Source: JAXMEB01 sp046348545
Lineage (GTDB): Bacteria > Pseudomonadota > Gammaproteobacteria > Berkiellales > Berkiellaceae
DNA length: 64,000 bases
NCBI GenBank assembly: GCA_046348545.1
Contig: JAXMEB010000003.1
Location: forward strand, 62,001 to 126,000
Direction of reading: 5' to 3'
Part shown: positions 52,924-61,739 of the stretch, piece after piece
How the letters are laid out: each line of letters begins with the position of its first letter
Numbering within the stretch: position 1 is the stretch's first letter
Made by a program: the position numbers and the translations under genes
The notes under the pieces: model-generated
Told to the model about the DNA's origin: nothing
The model's database searches: none
The model's input: the letters and a program-made list of their open reading frames with translations, nothing else

Positions 52924-53231
52924 AGTCAGTAGAAACGACCCCTGTCCTTTTCAGCCTTGAGAATCATATTTTAAGCGGGAAATATCTCCAGAAGAAGCGA
53001 TCAAGAAATTATTACCTTTAACCTTATCAAGCGATGAATCTGAGTTTTTAGACGATGCTAAGAGAAATAAACTGGGAAAAGTGACGGGCATTCAATTTTC
53101 CTGTTTAAAGAAAGGCAATAAAAAGCACAAGGGCTGGGAAAATACCATAATGGGAGAGATTAGGGTCTGTTGACATTTGGACACCCACCTCACCCGCCTA
53201 CGTGCCGCGGCTTGTCCGCGGCATCCAGGTA

Positions 53232-53647
53232 TTATGAGCAGATGTCTTGATACAGATCACGCCAGGTTGGGTTAAATTCTTCTATTAAATTCAACTTCCA
53301 TTTTCTGGACCAATTTTTAAAGCGTTTTTCCCGCGTGGCTGCTTCAACGTACATTTCATGCATTTCATAATAAACAAGCTGTTTTACATTATATTTTTCA
53401 GCCTTGTTGCATAATTAATAAAACCGCTACGTTCCGCAGCTTGTCCGCGGAACCCATTTTTGGATACCTCGCATAAAGCGCGGTAAGTAGGCGCATGTTG
53501 CGATTTATGTACATTATATTTTTCTGTAAAACCACGAATTGCCTTATTTTTATGCTCCCAAACCCTTCTCGCAAGATCTGCTGCAGAGCCCACATAAAGT
53601 GTTCCGTTTCGCTGGCTAGCCAGAATGTAAGTATAATACGACCTCAT
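53232..53647 (-). pseudogene. GIY-YIG endonuclease gene interrupted by palindromic insert
   Basis: The N-terminal part has YYTYILASQRNGTLYVGSAA (GIY-YIG variant Y-T-Y...Y-V-G) through GFTEKYNV. A 125-bp insertion follows (53400-53524), then the rest KQLVYYEMHEMYVEAATREK and WSRKWKLNLIEEFNP to a stop at 53232. Without the insert the product would be about 97 residues, the normal size for this UPF0213-like family. The insert shifts the frame (125 bp, not a multiple of three). Confidence 0.82.
53400..53509. repeat. 110-bp GC-rich palindromic insert with 15-bp flanking duplication
   Basis: TACATTATATTTTTC occurs at both 53385-53399 and 53510-53524, directly repeated around the insert. The insert contains the hairpin GTTCCGCAGCTTGTCCGCGGAA plus GGATACC and GTAAGTAGGCGC modules shared with the element at 35109-35236. 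This is a small non-coding mobile or recombining palindrome. Confidence 0.75.
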
Positions 53648-53704
53648 TATGCTTCCTTAAAAAACTTGACCCATACGATGTTTTTAATTATATCAATGTT
53701 TTTT

Positions 53705-54455
53705 TCACATCGGTAACCATAGATATGAACATGCTAATGCCAACATTGATGAAAAATTTCTTTTCAATTTGTCATACCGTGTTGCTATCGAACGAAAGTG
53801 CTTGAGTCGCGCAAAAATATTTTCAACTAAATGTCTATGCTTGTATAGGCCCCAGTCTACATCAAAATTTCCTACTGTTGAGTTACTTTTTCTTGGAATA
53901 ATTGAGATAGATGATTTATTCCTGACAATCTCTCTAAGTTCTTCACTGTCATACCCTTTATCTGCAATCACATAATCTGATACAGGGAGTTTATTAATCA
54001 ATTCTCGTGCAATTTTGCAATCATGGACTTCGCCACCTGTGATCTCAAATTCAATGGGTAAACCAAAACCATCAACAGCCATATGTATTTTTGTAGTATT
54101 TCCTGCAACTGATTTACCGATCCCTTGTTCTTCATTACTTGCTGCGCCAGCACTATGTTGATGTGCATTTTACAATGCTTCCATCAATGAATTCCCATTC
54201 CAAATCTGGTTCATCCACTAGCATTTTAAAAATCATCATCAATTTGTTTTTGGCTGACCAGCGATTAAATTTTTGGAAAATCGAGTTCCAGCATCCAAAT
54301 TCTTCAGGAAGGTCTCGCCAAGGGCAGCCCACTCGCATGCGATATAACATCCCTTCGACCATATCGCGAAGAAAAGGCTTGTCATAAATTCGATGTTGTC
54401 GCAAAATTCCCTTTAGCTTAGACCAAAGCTCATTTGTGAGCATTCGTCTAGCCAT
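53705..54455 (-). pseudogene. IS5-family transposase in two frames
   Basis: The first frame (54455-54153) encodes LTNELWSKLKGILRQ to FIDGSIVKC, the N-terminal domain and first Asp. The second (from about 54150 to 53705) encodes HQHSAGAASNEEQGIGKS, VIADKGYDSEEL (second Asp) and VENIFARLKHFRSIATRYDK (Glu). One base too many after GTAAAA (GTAAAATGCACATC) separates them. IS427-group IS5 elements can use frameshifting, so this may be programmed or a disabling mutation; no slippery heptamer is obvious. Confidence 0.82.
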
Positions 54456-55177
54456 TTCAAACTCGTTTTGTTTTATTTTTGACGAATAAATTTTACGAGT
54501 TTGCTCTTTTTAATCAATAAGTTGAGAAGTTTGGAAAGTTAGCTGCTGGATGCCGCGGACAAGCCGCGGCACGTAGGCGGGTGAGGTGGATATCCAAATG
54601 TCAACAGACCCTAGTATTGAGGGCAGCAGATTAATTTTGAGGACAAATTCAGAGAAGCGATGCAAGAAAGGGCAAGCTTTGTTGGAGCGCTATTTAAAGG
54701 ACGATATTTGCTTTCAGAAAACAGTTATTGAATCAATCGAATCTATGATGAAAAAATCATCAAAAAAAGGGATGAATCGAGAAAGCAATCAAGATGACTT
54801 TCGAAGCTCTCCAGAAGTCCAGCAACAATTAAAGAAAATGATCAAACAGCATTGGGAAAAATGGTTTGATGAACCAATCCCCGCCTTAGACCATCAGACA
54901 CCTCGGCAGGCGGCAAAAACAGAAAAAGGCCGAGAGCTACTAGAGGCATTGTTACTTCACTACGAGTCTAGTAACAGCAAACAACCTGATAACTTGCTTA
55001 AAGTAGACCTCTCGCATATTAAAGCCTAGCTTGGGTTAGAGATGTAATGAAGTTTATTTGTAAATAGTATTTAAATACAATGAGTTACAAGATCGAGGTA
55101 GCCAGATAAATTAACTGGTGGTCTGGTGACAGAAATGCTATGATAATCACCAAATTTTTAGGGAGCAGATAGTCATT

Positions 55178-56080
55178 ATGCCTCGGTATTTAGACCCAAA
55201 AAGCGATGTAGTTTTCAAGAAAATATTTGGCGAACATCCGCATCTTTTAAAGAGTTTTTTGAACGCGATTTTGCCGTTGCCGAGTAATCGTCAAATTATG
55301 GAGTTAGAGTATTTATTTCCGGAGCAAGTGCCTGAGATCCCCGAGTTTAAGCGAACAATTGTTGATGTTAAATGTCGAGATCAACAGGGTCAAATATTTA
55401 TAGTTGAGATGCAGGTTGAGTGGGGCACTAGCTTTATGCAGCGACTTTTGTTTGGGTCTGCACAAGCGTATGTGAAACAATTAAGACCTGGAGAGCATTA
55501 TCGTCTTCTAAACCCGGTGTATGGTTTAGGGTTAATTGACAGTATTTTTGATCAAGAGAGTCCTGATTGGTATCACCATTATGGATTGGTCAAATTGGAT
55601 AATCCTCAGCAAGAAATAATTAATGGATTAACGTTAGTATTTGTTGAGCTTCCAAAATTTAAAGTCACAACGTGGGATGACAAGCGATTAAAGATATTAT
55701 GGCTTCGCTTCATGCGTGAATTGAATACGGAGACCAGGGAGGTTGATCCGAGCTTATTGGGGGTTCCAGAAATTAGGGAGGCGGTGGCATTGGCAGAGGA
55801 GGCAGCTTATACGCCAGCGGAGCTAGAGCTTTATGAAAGCTATTGGAAGCAAGTTAGTTCTGAAAAAAGCTTGATATTAGATGCCATGGAAGAGGGATTT
55901 GAGGAAGGTATTAAAGAAGGTATTAAAGAAGGTATCAAAGAAGGTATTAAAGAGGGCCTCAAAAAAGGGAAGGAAGAGCAGGCATTTGAAACTGCCAAAA
56001 TTTTGAAGAATGGGGGGGTGCCTTTAAGTTTAATATCAGAATCTACGGGCCTTTCGATTGAGCAAATTAACAAGCTTTGA
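55178..56080 (+). CDS. Rpn-family recombination-promoting nuclease/transposase-like protein
   Basis: A 300-residue PD-(D/E)XK protein of the Rpn/PDDEXK_2 family: FKKIFGEHPHLLKSFLNAIL start, then IVDVKCRDQQGQIFIVEMQ (D...E-x-Q core). Family members (RpnA-E) are DNases that promote RecA-independent recombination. The C-terminal part contains a run of E-G-I-K repeats before QAFETAKILKNGGVPLSLIS. It stands alone, followed by repeat elements. Confidence 0.87.
   Translation: MPRYLDPKSDVVFKKIFGEHPHLLKSFLNAILPLPSNRQIMELEYLFPEQVPEIPEFKRTIVDVKCRDQQGQIFIVEMQVEWGTSFMQRLLFGSAQAYVKQLRPGEHYRLLNPVYGLGLIDSIFDQESPDWYHHYGLVKLDNPQQEIINGLTLVFVELPKFKVTTWDDKRLKILWLRFMRELNTETREVDPSLLGVPEIREAVALAEEAAYTPAELELYESYWKQVSSEKSLILDAMEEGFEEGIKEGIKEGIKEGIKEGLKKGKEEQAFETAKILKNGGVPLSLISESTGLSIEQINKL
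55904..55963 (+). repeat. 12-bp tandem repeat inside the Rpn-like gene
   Basis: Five units of GAAGGTATTAAA (two with changes) encode four E-G-I-K units and one E-G-L-K. In-frame 12-bp units can be gained or lost by slippage without breaking the gene. Similar E-G-x-x-E-G runs are common in this family. Confidence 0.85.
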
Positions 56081-56122
56081 ACGGACAAGCAAAAACCTAA
56101 AATTTAGTCGCGAAGGGTAAAT

Positions 56123-56281
56123 ATACCCAAATCAGATGATTTTTCGGGTACCTGCTTGCGCTCTTCGAGCTTCAGCAGGCATGGGCGCCGAGCGTTTGAG
56201 ACGCAGGAGTGTACATAAAGTACATGACTGCGGTGAGAATCGCGAAGGCAACAACCCCGAAAATTCAGCTGTTGTGGGTAT
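56123..56281. repeat. ERIC-like element, copy 2, with nested hairpin
   Basis: Same ends (ATACCC...GGGTAT) and core as copies 1 and 3, with a few base changes. A 33-bp insert after TTTTTCGGGTA carries its own inverted ends (CCTGCT...AGCAGG). Just upstream (about 56084-56118) is a decayed right end of another copy (GGACAAGC...GCGAAGGG). The element lies directly before the dioxygenase gene and may supply its 5' region. Confidence 0.78.
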
Positions 56282-56301
56282 ATACGAGTCAAGGTGGGAT
56301 T

Positions 56302-58644
56302 GTGGAAGATATTATAAAACCACTTGAAAAAATTGAAGAGACAGGATCATTCTGTTCAAAAAGAACAGAGCCTGTTGAGAAGTTGTCTTTAGAAATCAAA
56401 GAGTTTGGCGCTTTAAAATTGCCTATTACGGCGAGCCATGCCAAACAGCTTATCAAATTTGCTAAACCTGCTAAATTTGGGTTTCGTGATAAGACTCTAC
56501 TAGACAAGGCGGTGCGAGATACATGGGAGATTACTAGAAGTAAGATTAAGATTAGCAAGGCCTGGAACGATGAGCTTAAGCTCATTCTTGATTCCTTCAA
56601 AGCAGATTTAGGCTTACCAGAGGGTGCTTCATTAACCGCCATTTTGCATAATCTTATTATTTATGAGGTCAGTCAATTCTTTAGTCCGCACCAAGACTCT
56701 GAGAAAGTGGATGGCATGGTTGCGAGTTTAGTTGTTGTCCTTCCATCGGCCCACAGCGGCGGGAGTCTTGTCATTGATCATCAGGGCGAAAAAAAGCAGT
56801 TTCATACTAGTCGATATCCGCTTGATAAATTATCATTGATTGCATTTTATGCAGATTGTCATCACGAAGTGAAGCCAATTAAGCAGGGATATCGAGTTGC
56901 ATTAACTTATAATTTACTGCTTAAGAATAATTTAGATGCATCTATTACGAAAGGTCCTAAAAGATCAGAATCATTCCAAGCAGTAGCAAATAGTTTGCGG
57001 GCCTATTTTTCGCCCCAGAATGTGACGAAAGAAGAACGGCTGCGGCATGATAATAAAGTGCCGAGACAGTTCGTATATCTCCTAGATCACAGTTATACGC
57101 AAAAAGGGTTATCATGGAGTCATCTTAAAAATGTTGATACTGTAAGAGCAGAAGCGCTTAAAATGGTGGCTGAAGCTTTGGATTTAGACATCCACCTTGC
57201 TCTGGCAGAGGTTCAAGAAACATGGGACTGTGAGTCAGATGGGGATGACTATTATTACCGTCGTAAGAAAAAGCGTTATTACGACGAATATGAATTTGGA
57301 TCCAAAACCAATGAAGCGAATGTTGAGCTTGTTGATTTAATTCAAAGAAATGTCACATTAAGTCATTGGATTGATAGGGCGGGCGTAGCAGTCGATCTTA
57401 AATCGATAGGCGTGGCTGGTGCCCATCTTTGCTGGACGAAAGCAAGTGATCAATTTGAGCCTTTTCAATCAGAATATGAGGGATTCATGGGCAATTATGG
57501 TAATACCATGGATCGATGGTATCACCGAGCTGCAATTATTCTTTGGCAAAAGAAAGATCATTACTCTGTCCTTTTCCAGATAGATGCAGGCAGTGTGATT
57601 GAGGAGTTGTCAAATTTATCGAAAGAAGAGAAGGGTGCGACTCGTGTGGCGGAGATTATACATTCTCTTTTGCCTTATTGGGGTCGGGTTCGGCATTTAG
57701 GGGGTATCAAACCGGTATCTTCCGTATTTCGATTAGCTTTTTATGTTAACGATCCTAAATTAGCGGAAGCTATGCTTAAGTTCTATGATATAAGCGTATT
57801 GACGCCTGGTATGGTTAGGTTATTTTTATCTCTGAAAGGATCTTATGGTACTCCCTGGTGTCTAAGTATGCTGTCGACATGGACCACATCTAAAGATACG
57901 TGGGGCTATCTTGAAAAATGTAAGGATTTATCAGGTGTTGTCAGAAAAATATCCTCGACACAAGACAATGTAGAGCTTACAGATTGGCTGCTCAACTTTC
58001 AATTACATAAATTAAAGCACGAAGATTCTGCTGATAGGGAAGTGAGTCCTGCATTTCTCAAAGAATCGTTTTCTCAACGGATGGAAGACGTGACTGATTT
58101 TGTTGAGGCTTGCTGGATTGCTGAGGCAAGTAAGCAATATGCGTCCTTATTGGAGCATGTGATGTGTAATCCTAAGCTATATCCACCTTTTGACTTAGCT
58201 AATATTATTTTTTTTCTGCAGGAGCGTTTAAATCAAAGTCAATTGACAGCATGGAGCTATAATGAGTTATTTCACTATGTTTTTGATTGTCTCAATAATG
58301 AGAAGGCTCTTGGGTTACGTGATAAGGATGATTGGTCTATTCAAGAGGCATCTTCTTGTAGCTGCAGTGATTGTCGCGTGTTGTATGACTTTCTGAAATC
58401 ATCTACTGTTAAAGAGATGAGATGGCCGATGGGTAAAGATCGTCGAGCACATATACATCAGATCATTGACGGATTAAGTATTCCGGTGACACATGAAACA
58501 GAGCACGCGGGCTCTCCCCACAAATTAGTTTTGATAAAGAAAGATAAGTTGTATCATCAAGCAAAGAAGCGATATATCGAGGTTGAAAAATTACTATCTC
58601 GATTGGCTCAGGATTGTTGTGACGTTGTAAAAGAGTTGTATTAA
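56302..58644 (+). CDS. 2OG-Fe(II) dioxygenase domain protein
   Basis: A large protein (780 residues from GTG 56302). Iron and 2-oxoglutarate ligands are visible: H130-x-D132 in FFSPHQDSEK, H188 in ADCHHEVKPIKQG and R198 in YRVALTY, as in prolyl 4-hydroxylases. The remaining 560 residues match nothing I recognise. An open frame continues upstream to 56209, but this part is ERIC-like sequence; GTG 56302 has AAGGTGG 4 nt before it. The target is unknown. Confidence 0.8.
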   Translation: MEDIIKPLEKIEETGSFCSKRTEPVEKLSLEIKEFGALKLPITASHAKQLIKFAKPAKFGFRDKTLLDKAVRDTWEITRSKIKISKAWNDELKLILDSFKADLGLPEGASLTAILHNLIIYEVSQFFSPHQDSEKVDGMVASLVVVLPSAHSGGSLVIDHQGEKKQFHTSRYPLDKLSLIAFYADCHHEVKPIKQGYRVALTYNLLLKNNLDASITKGPKRSESFQAVANSLRAYFSPQNVTKEERLRHDNKVPRQFVYLLDHSYTQKGLSWSHLKNVDTVRAEALKMVAEALDLDIHLALAEVQETWDCESDGDDYYYRRKKKRYYDEYEFGSKTNEANVELVDLIQRNVTLSHWIDRAGVAVDLKSIGVAGAHLCWTKASDQFEPFQSEYEGFMGNYGNTMDRWYHRAAIILWQKKDHYSVLFQIDAGSVIEELSNLSKEEKGATRVAEIIHSLLPYWGRVRHLGGIKPVSSVFRLAFYVNDPKLAEAMLKFYDISVLTPGMVRLFLSLKGSYGTPWCLSMLSTWTTSKDTWGYLEKCKDLSGVVRKISSTQDNVELTDWLLNFQLHKLKHEDSADREVSPAFLKESFSQRMEDVTDFVEACWIAEASKQYASLLEHVMCNPKLYPPFDLANIIFFLQERLNQSQLTAWSYNELFHYVFDCLNNEKALGLRDKDDWSIQEASSCSCSDCRVLYDFLKSSTVKEMRWPMGKDRRAHIHQIIDGLSIPVTHETEHAGSPHKLVLIKKDKLYHQAKKRYIEVEKLLSRLAQDCCDVVKELY

Positions 58645-59260
58645 AAGAACCGAAATACCTATTCCTGCGGCAGTGTACCATTTTCGTGATGAAGCATATG
58701 AGAGAGTAGGGTCAACGACTAGAACAATAAAATATGAAAAACTAAAACAATTAATGCTTGAGCGTACCTTAGACAAGGGCTGGGGTCAGTTACCAGCCCT
58801 TGGGTGTACAGAGGCAGATTTATACCCACAACAGATGATTTTTCGGGTAGGCGCCGAGCGTTCGAGACGCAGGAGTGTACACAAAGTACATGACTGCGAT
58901 GAGAATCGCGAAGGCAACAACCCCGAAAATTCAGCTGTGAAGGGTATAGATGAGAAGGAGGTTAACCGCGCTGTCGAGGATGGAATTCGGAGTGGTCGTT
59001 TAGATAAATCTATTATTTCTTCCGAGATTCAACTCCATGAGCTTTTGCGCGGGCTGGGATTGGCATTGAATGGGACGATTACCAATCCAGCAGTTGTTTT
59101 ATCAACAGCACAAGACATGAAGCTAAAGGAAATCTTAAGACAACTGTCTGATAAGCCGGCCGAAAGAATATTGCGAGATGATTTGGCCTCTCTGAGAGAA
59201 AAGGGCTTTATAGAATCGAAGGGAAGTACTAAAACCATGCTTTGGCCAATGAAAAAATGA
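58643..59260 (+). pseudogene. Remnant of Schlafen/AlbA_2-type protein with in-frame ERIC-like insert
   Basis: No start at the expected place. The frame opens with IPIPAAVYHFRDEAYERVGSTTR, like the end of an AlbA_2 (Schlafen) DNA-binding domain (Y-x-R-V-G-S-x-x-R). It then runs through an ERIC-like element (58822-58947, in frame) and ends with a C-terminal stretch KEILRQLSDKPAERILRDDL...KGFIESKGSTKTMLWP, possibly a winged helix. Probably a truncated gene; a short product from GTG 58673 is possible. Confidence 0.6.
58822..58947. repeat. ERIC-like palindromic element, copy 3
   Basis: 126 bp, apparently identical to copy 1 at 27074-27199. It is inserted in frame in the AlbA_2-type remnant and encodes MIFRVGAERSRRRSVHKVHD and the following residues without a stop codon. 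The TA of the insertion is kept on both sides (TATACCC...GGGTATA). Confidence 0.8.
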
Positions 59261-59339
59261 TTCGGCGGTGATTCGGCGCAAGAGCAGGTACACGACTTTT
59301 TTCTTCTGGTGGAAGAAATGGGTCTTATTAGGGTAATCT

Positions 59340-60323
59340 ATGCAAAAACACGAGAAAATTTACGTCGCGGGACATAGAGGGTTAGTTGGATCGGCTATTG
59401 TCAAAGTATTGGAAGCTAAGGGGTATAGCAACTTACTCCTTAGAACTCATGCTGAGCTTGATTTGACGGATGGCTTAGCTGTAGAAGAATTCTTTAAATC
59501 AGAAAAACCAAGCTATGTTTTTTTGGCAGCAGCAAAAGTCGGTGGGATTCATGCAAATAACAGTTTACCAGCTGAATTTATCTATCAGAATTTACAGATT
59601 CAGACGAATGTGATTCATCAAGCTTGGCGAAATCAAGTTAAGCGATTGTTATTTTTGGGATCATCTTGCATTTATCCTCGTGATTGTCCACAGCCGATGA
59701 AAGAAGAATATCTTCTGACAGGGCCACTTGAACCAACAAATCGTCCTTATGCGCTTGCTAAGATAGCGGGCATTGAAATGTGTTGGGCCTATAATCGGCA
59801 GTATCAGACCCATTTTGCAGCGGTGATGCCGACGAATTTATATGGTCCGAATGATAATTATGATTTGAATCACTCCCATGTGATTCCTGCGATGATTCGG
59901 AGGATGCATGAAGCAAAGGTCAATGGCCAATCTGAAGTACATTTATGGGGAACCGGTGAGCCCAAACGCGAATTTTTATATAGCGAAGATTTAGCGGATG
60001 CTTGTGTCCATGTGATGAATTTATCAGAAGATAAATTTGCAGACACCTTCCTCAGTGAAAAGTCACCTCCTATTGTTAATGTGGGGTGGGGTAAAGATAT
60101 TCAGATCAAAGAGCTTGCAGCATTAATAGCCAAAACAGTTGGTTTTCAGGGTAAGCTTGTTTTTAATGCAGATATGCCTGACGGGACTCCTATTAAATTA
60201 TTAGATACCAGCAAAGTATTAGAGATAGGATGGAAGGCAAGATGTGAGTTAAGAGAAGGCTTGGAACGGACAACTAAAATATTTTTGAAAGAAAGGGAAG
60301 GTTATGATCAAATACCTAATTAA
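59340..60323 (+). CDS. fcl: GDP-L-fucose synthase
   Basis: A 327-residue SDR epimerase/reductase that completes GDP-L-fucose synthesis from the product of Gmd. AGHRGLVGSAIV is the NADP motif, SSCIYPRDCPQPMKEE and Y-A-L-A-K hold the active site, and NLYGPNDNYDLNHSHVIPA is family-typical. The gene overlaps the methyltransferase gene by 20 bp. gmd is 10 kb upstream instead of next to it. Confidence 0.96.
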   Translation: MQKHEKIYVAGHRGLVGSAIVKVLEAKGYSNLLLRTHAELDLTDGLAVEEFFKSEKPSYVFLAAAKVGGIHANNSLPAEFIYQNLQIQTNVIHQAWRNQVKRLLFLGSSCIYPRDCPQPMKEEYLLTGPLEPTNRPYALAKIAGIEMCWAYNRQYQTHFAAVMPTNLYGPNDNYDLNHSHVIPAMIRRMHEAKVNGQSEVHLWGTGEPKREFLYSEDLADACVHVMNLSEDKFADTFLSEKSPPIVNVGWGKDIQIKELAALIAKTVGFQGKLVFNADMPDGTPIKLLDTSKVLEIGWKARCELREGLERTTKIFLKEREGYDQIPN

Positions 60324-60636
60324 ACAGTTTATTAAGAGATTTAGATCGCCATCACTGGGCGCAATAAAACTATTGAATCGCGGATTGAGAAAACTTGTGG
60401 CATTCACTCATAAATGTCAATTTTATTGTGAATGGGCAATCAAACCCAACCCTGAATGGTGCGATCATTTTTTAGATCAATATTATACCTGGCATGAGCT
60501 TCGTAATCCTCTCGGATGGGAGCGCGGGATTTTTAATCTCTTAAGTATCAAAGAAAATGCCACAATTTTAGAATTGTGTTGTGGGGATGGATTTAATGCA
60601 TATCATTTTTACTCAATAAGAGCCAAGCATATTATA

Positions 60637-61739
60637 TACCTAAAGCGTTTTGAAATTAGGCCTTCAATTTGTTAGAATTTAACCACCATGAAAGGATTCA
60701 CTTTAACACCAGAAGACTTAGAGATACTTCGTTCAGCTCATAGAGATGCTAAACGGACGAACGCCAATGCAGCCTATAGGATTAATGCCGTTATTCTTCT
60801 TGGGACGGGATGGACATTAAGGCAAGTGAAAAACGCACTTCTTCTTGATGATGAAACATTGCGTACTTATGTTGAGAGATATTGCGACGGCGGTATTGCT
60901 GCTTTACTTTCTACAAAATACAAAGGTCGAGATTCTTTATTAAGCGAGCATCAAGAAAGCTTGTTATGTGCTGAGCTTGATAGGCGCATACACTTAACGT
61001 CACAATCTGTGATTGAATACGTCCATAATGAATTTGGCATTCAGTACAGCATGAGCGGGATGCGAGACCTGTTGCATAGGCTTGGATATGAGTACAAGAA
61101 GCCAAAGCTTGTTCCTGGCAATCCAGATATTGATGCACAAGAAGAATTTATAAAATATTTTGAAGATTTTATGCACAACAAGCCATCTGGTGTTGAGGTT
61201 TTATTTGCTGATGCGGTGCACCCTGAACATAATACAATGGCTGCATACGGCTGGATAAAGCGTGGTGAAAAGAGAGAACTAAAGACAAACAGTGGCTGTC
61301 AACGTTTAAACCTTCATGGTGCAATCAATGCAGAAACGCATGAGGTCACTGTGATTGAGTCTGAGACGGTCAATAAAGACTCAACGCTTCAACTTCTTGA
61401 GATACTGGAACAGAAATATTTTTATGCCACGATGATATACGTCATATTGGATAATGCGCGTTACCACTATTGTAAAGAAGTTAAAGAGTGGCTGCACGGA
61501 AAAAACATCAAGCTTGTTTTCCTACCTGCGTATTCACCCAACTTGAATTTGATTGAAAGACTTTCGAAGTTCCTCAAAAAGAAAGTGCTTTATAATAAAT
61601 ATTATGAAAATATGCAAGAGTTTAGAGAGGCCTGCATTGATTTCTTTAGCAACATCAATCAGCATTCAAAGGATGTTGCTAAATTTATGGATGCAGATTT
61701 TGAAATGGCGTAAGACCTAATTTCAAAACGCTTTAGGTA
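60637..61739 (+). mobile_element. Complete IS630-family element
   Basis: 1103 bp with inverted ends TACCTAAAGCGTTTTGAAAT and the following TAGG (24 bp identical at both ends), bounded by the TA/TATA target duplication (60635-60636 and 61740-61741). It contains one intact transposase gene. The neat junctions suggest a recent insertion. Confidence 0.92.
60688..61713 (+). CDS. IS630-family transposase
   Basis: An intact 341-residue transposase. N-terminal HTH region (FTLTPEDLEILRSAHRD, LRQVKNALLLDDETLRTYVERY), then a DDE domain: LFADAVHPEH (first Asp), VILDNARYH (second Asp), LPAYSPNLNLIERLSKFLKK (Glu). In many members a tryptophan follows the ERL; here it is a serine. Full length and intact frame suggest the element can move. 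Confidence 0.93.
   Translation: MKGFTLTPEDLEILRSAHRDAKRTNANAAYRINAVILLGTGWTLRQVKNALLLDDETLRTYVERYCDGGIAALLSTKYKGRDSLLSEHQESLLCAELDRRIHLTSQSVIEYVHNEFGIQYSMSGMRDLLHRLGYEYKKPKLVPGNPDIDAQEEFIKYFEDFMHNKPSGVEVLFADAVHPEHNTMAAYGWIKRGEKRELKTNSGCQRLNLHGAINAETHEVTVIESETVNKDSTLQLLEILEQKYFYATMIYVILDNARYHYCKEVKEWLHGKNIKLVFLPAYSPNLNLIERLSKFLKKKVLYNKYYENMQEFREACIDFFSNINQHSKDVAKFMDADFEMA

Larger units (their letters stand above)
53163..54611. mobile_element. IS5-like element with 66-bp inverted ends and GIY-YIG passenger
   Basis: About 1449 bp. The ends (53163-53228 and 54546-54611) are inverted copies, 64 of 66 bp identical, starting GGGTCTGTTGACATTTGGA and each containing a CCGCGGCTTGTCCGCGG hairpin. TA is duplicated at 53161-53162 and 54612-54613, and excision restores the interrupted frame. 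Inside are an IS5-family transposase (frameshifted) and a decayed GIY-YIG gene. IS5-type elements are usually under 1 kb, so the GIY-YIG part looks like cargo or a later addition. Confidence 0.8.
52913..55029 (+). pseudogene. SEC-C-like protein gene broken by stop codon and IS
   Basis: The frame starts at ATG 52913 with SRNDPCP, the usual beginning of a SEC-C zinc motif, but the expected CGSGKKYKKCC does not follow and an in-frame TGA occurs at 52958. The same frame then runs on (YFKREISPEEAIKKLL...) to 53162, where an IS (53163-54611) is inserted, and resumes at 54614. Removing the IS and one TA joins GEI and SIEGSRLIL in frame. The C-terminus has WFDEPIPALDHQTPRQAAKT, seen at the end of SEC-C proteins. 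Probably non-functional now. Confidence 0.8.

Noticed and set aside
55904..55963. CRISPR-like direct repeats
   Set aside because: The units are 12 bp, contiguous, in frame and encode E-G-I-K repeats; there are no spacers or cas genes.
56209..56301. Longer N-terminus of the dioxygenase protein
   Set aside because: These codons are ERIC-like repeat sequence, and a GTG with a ribosome site lies just after it.
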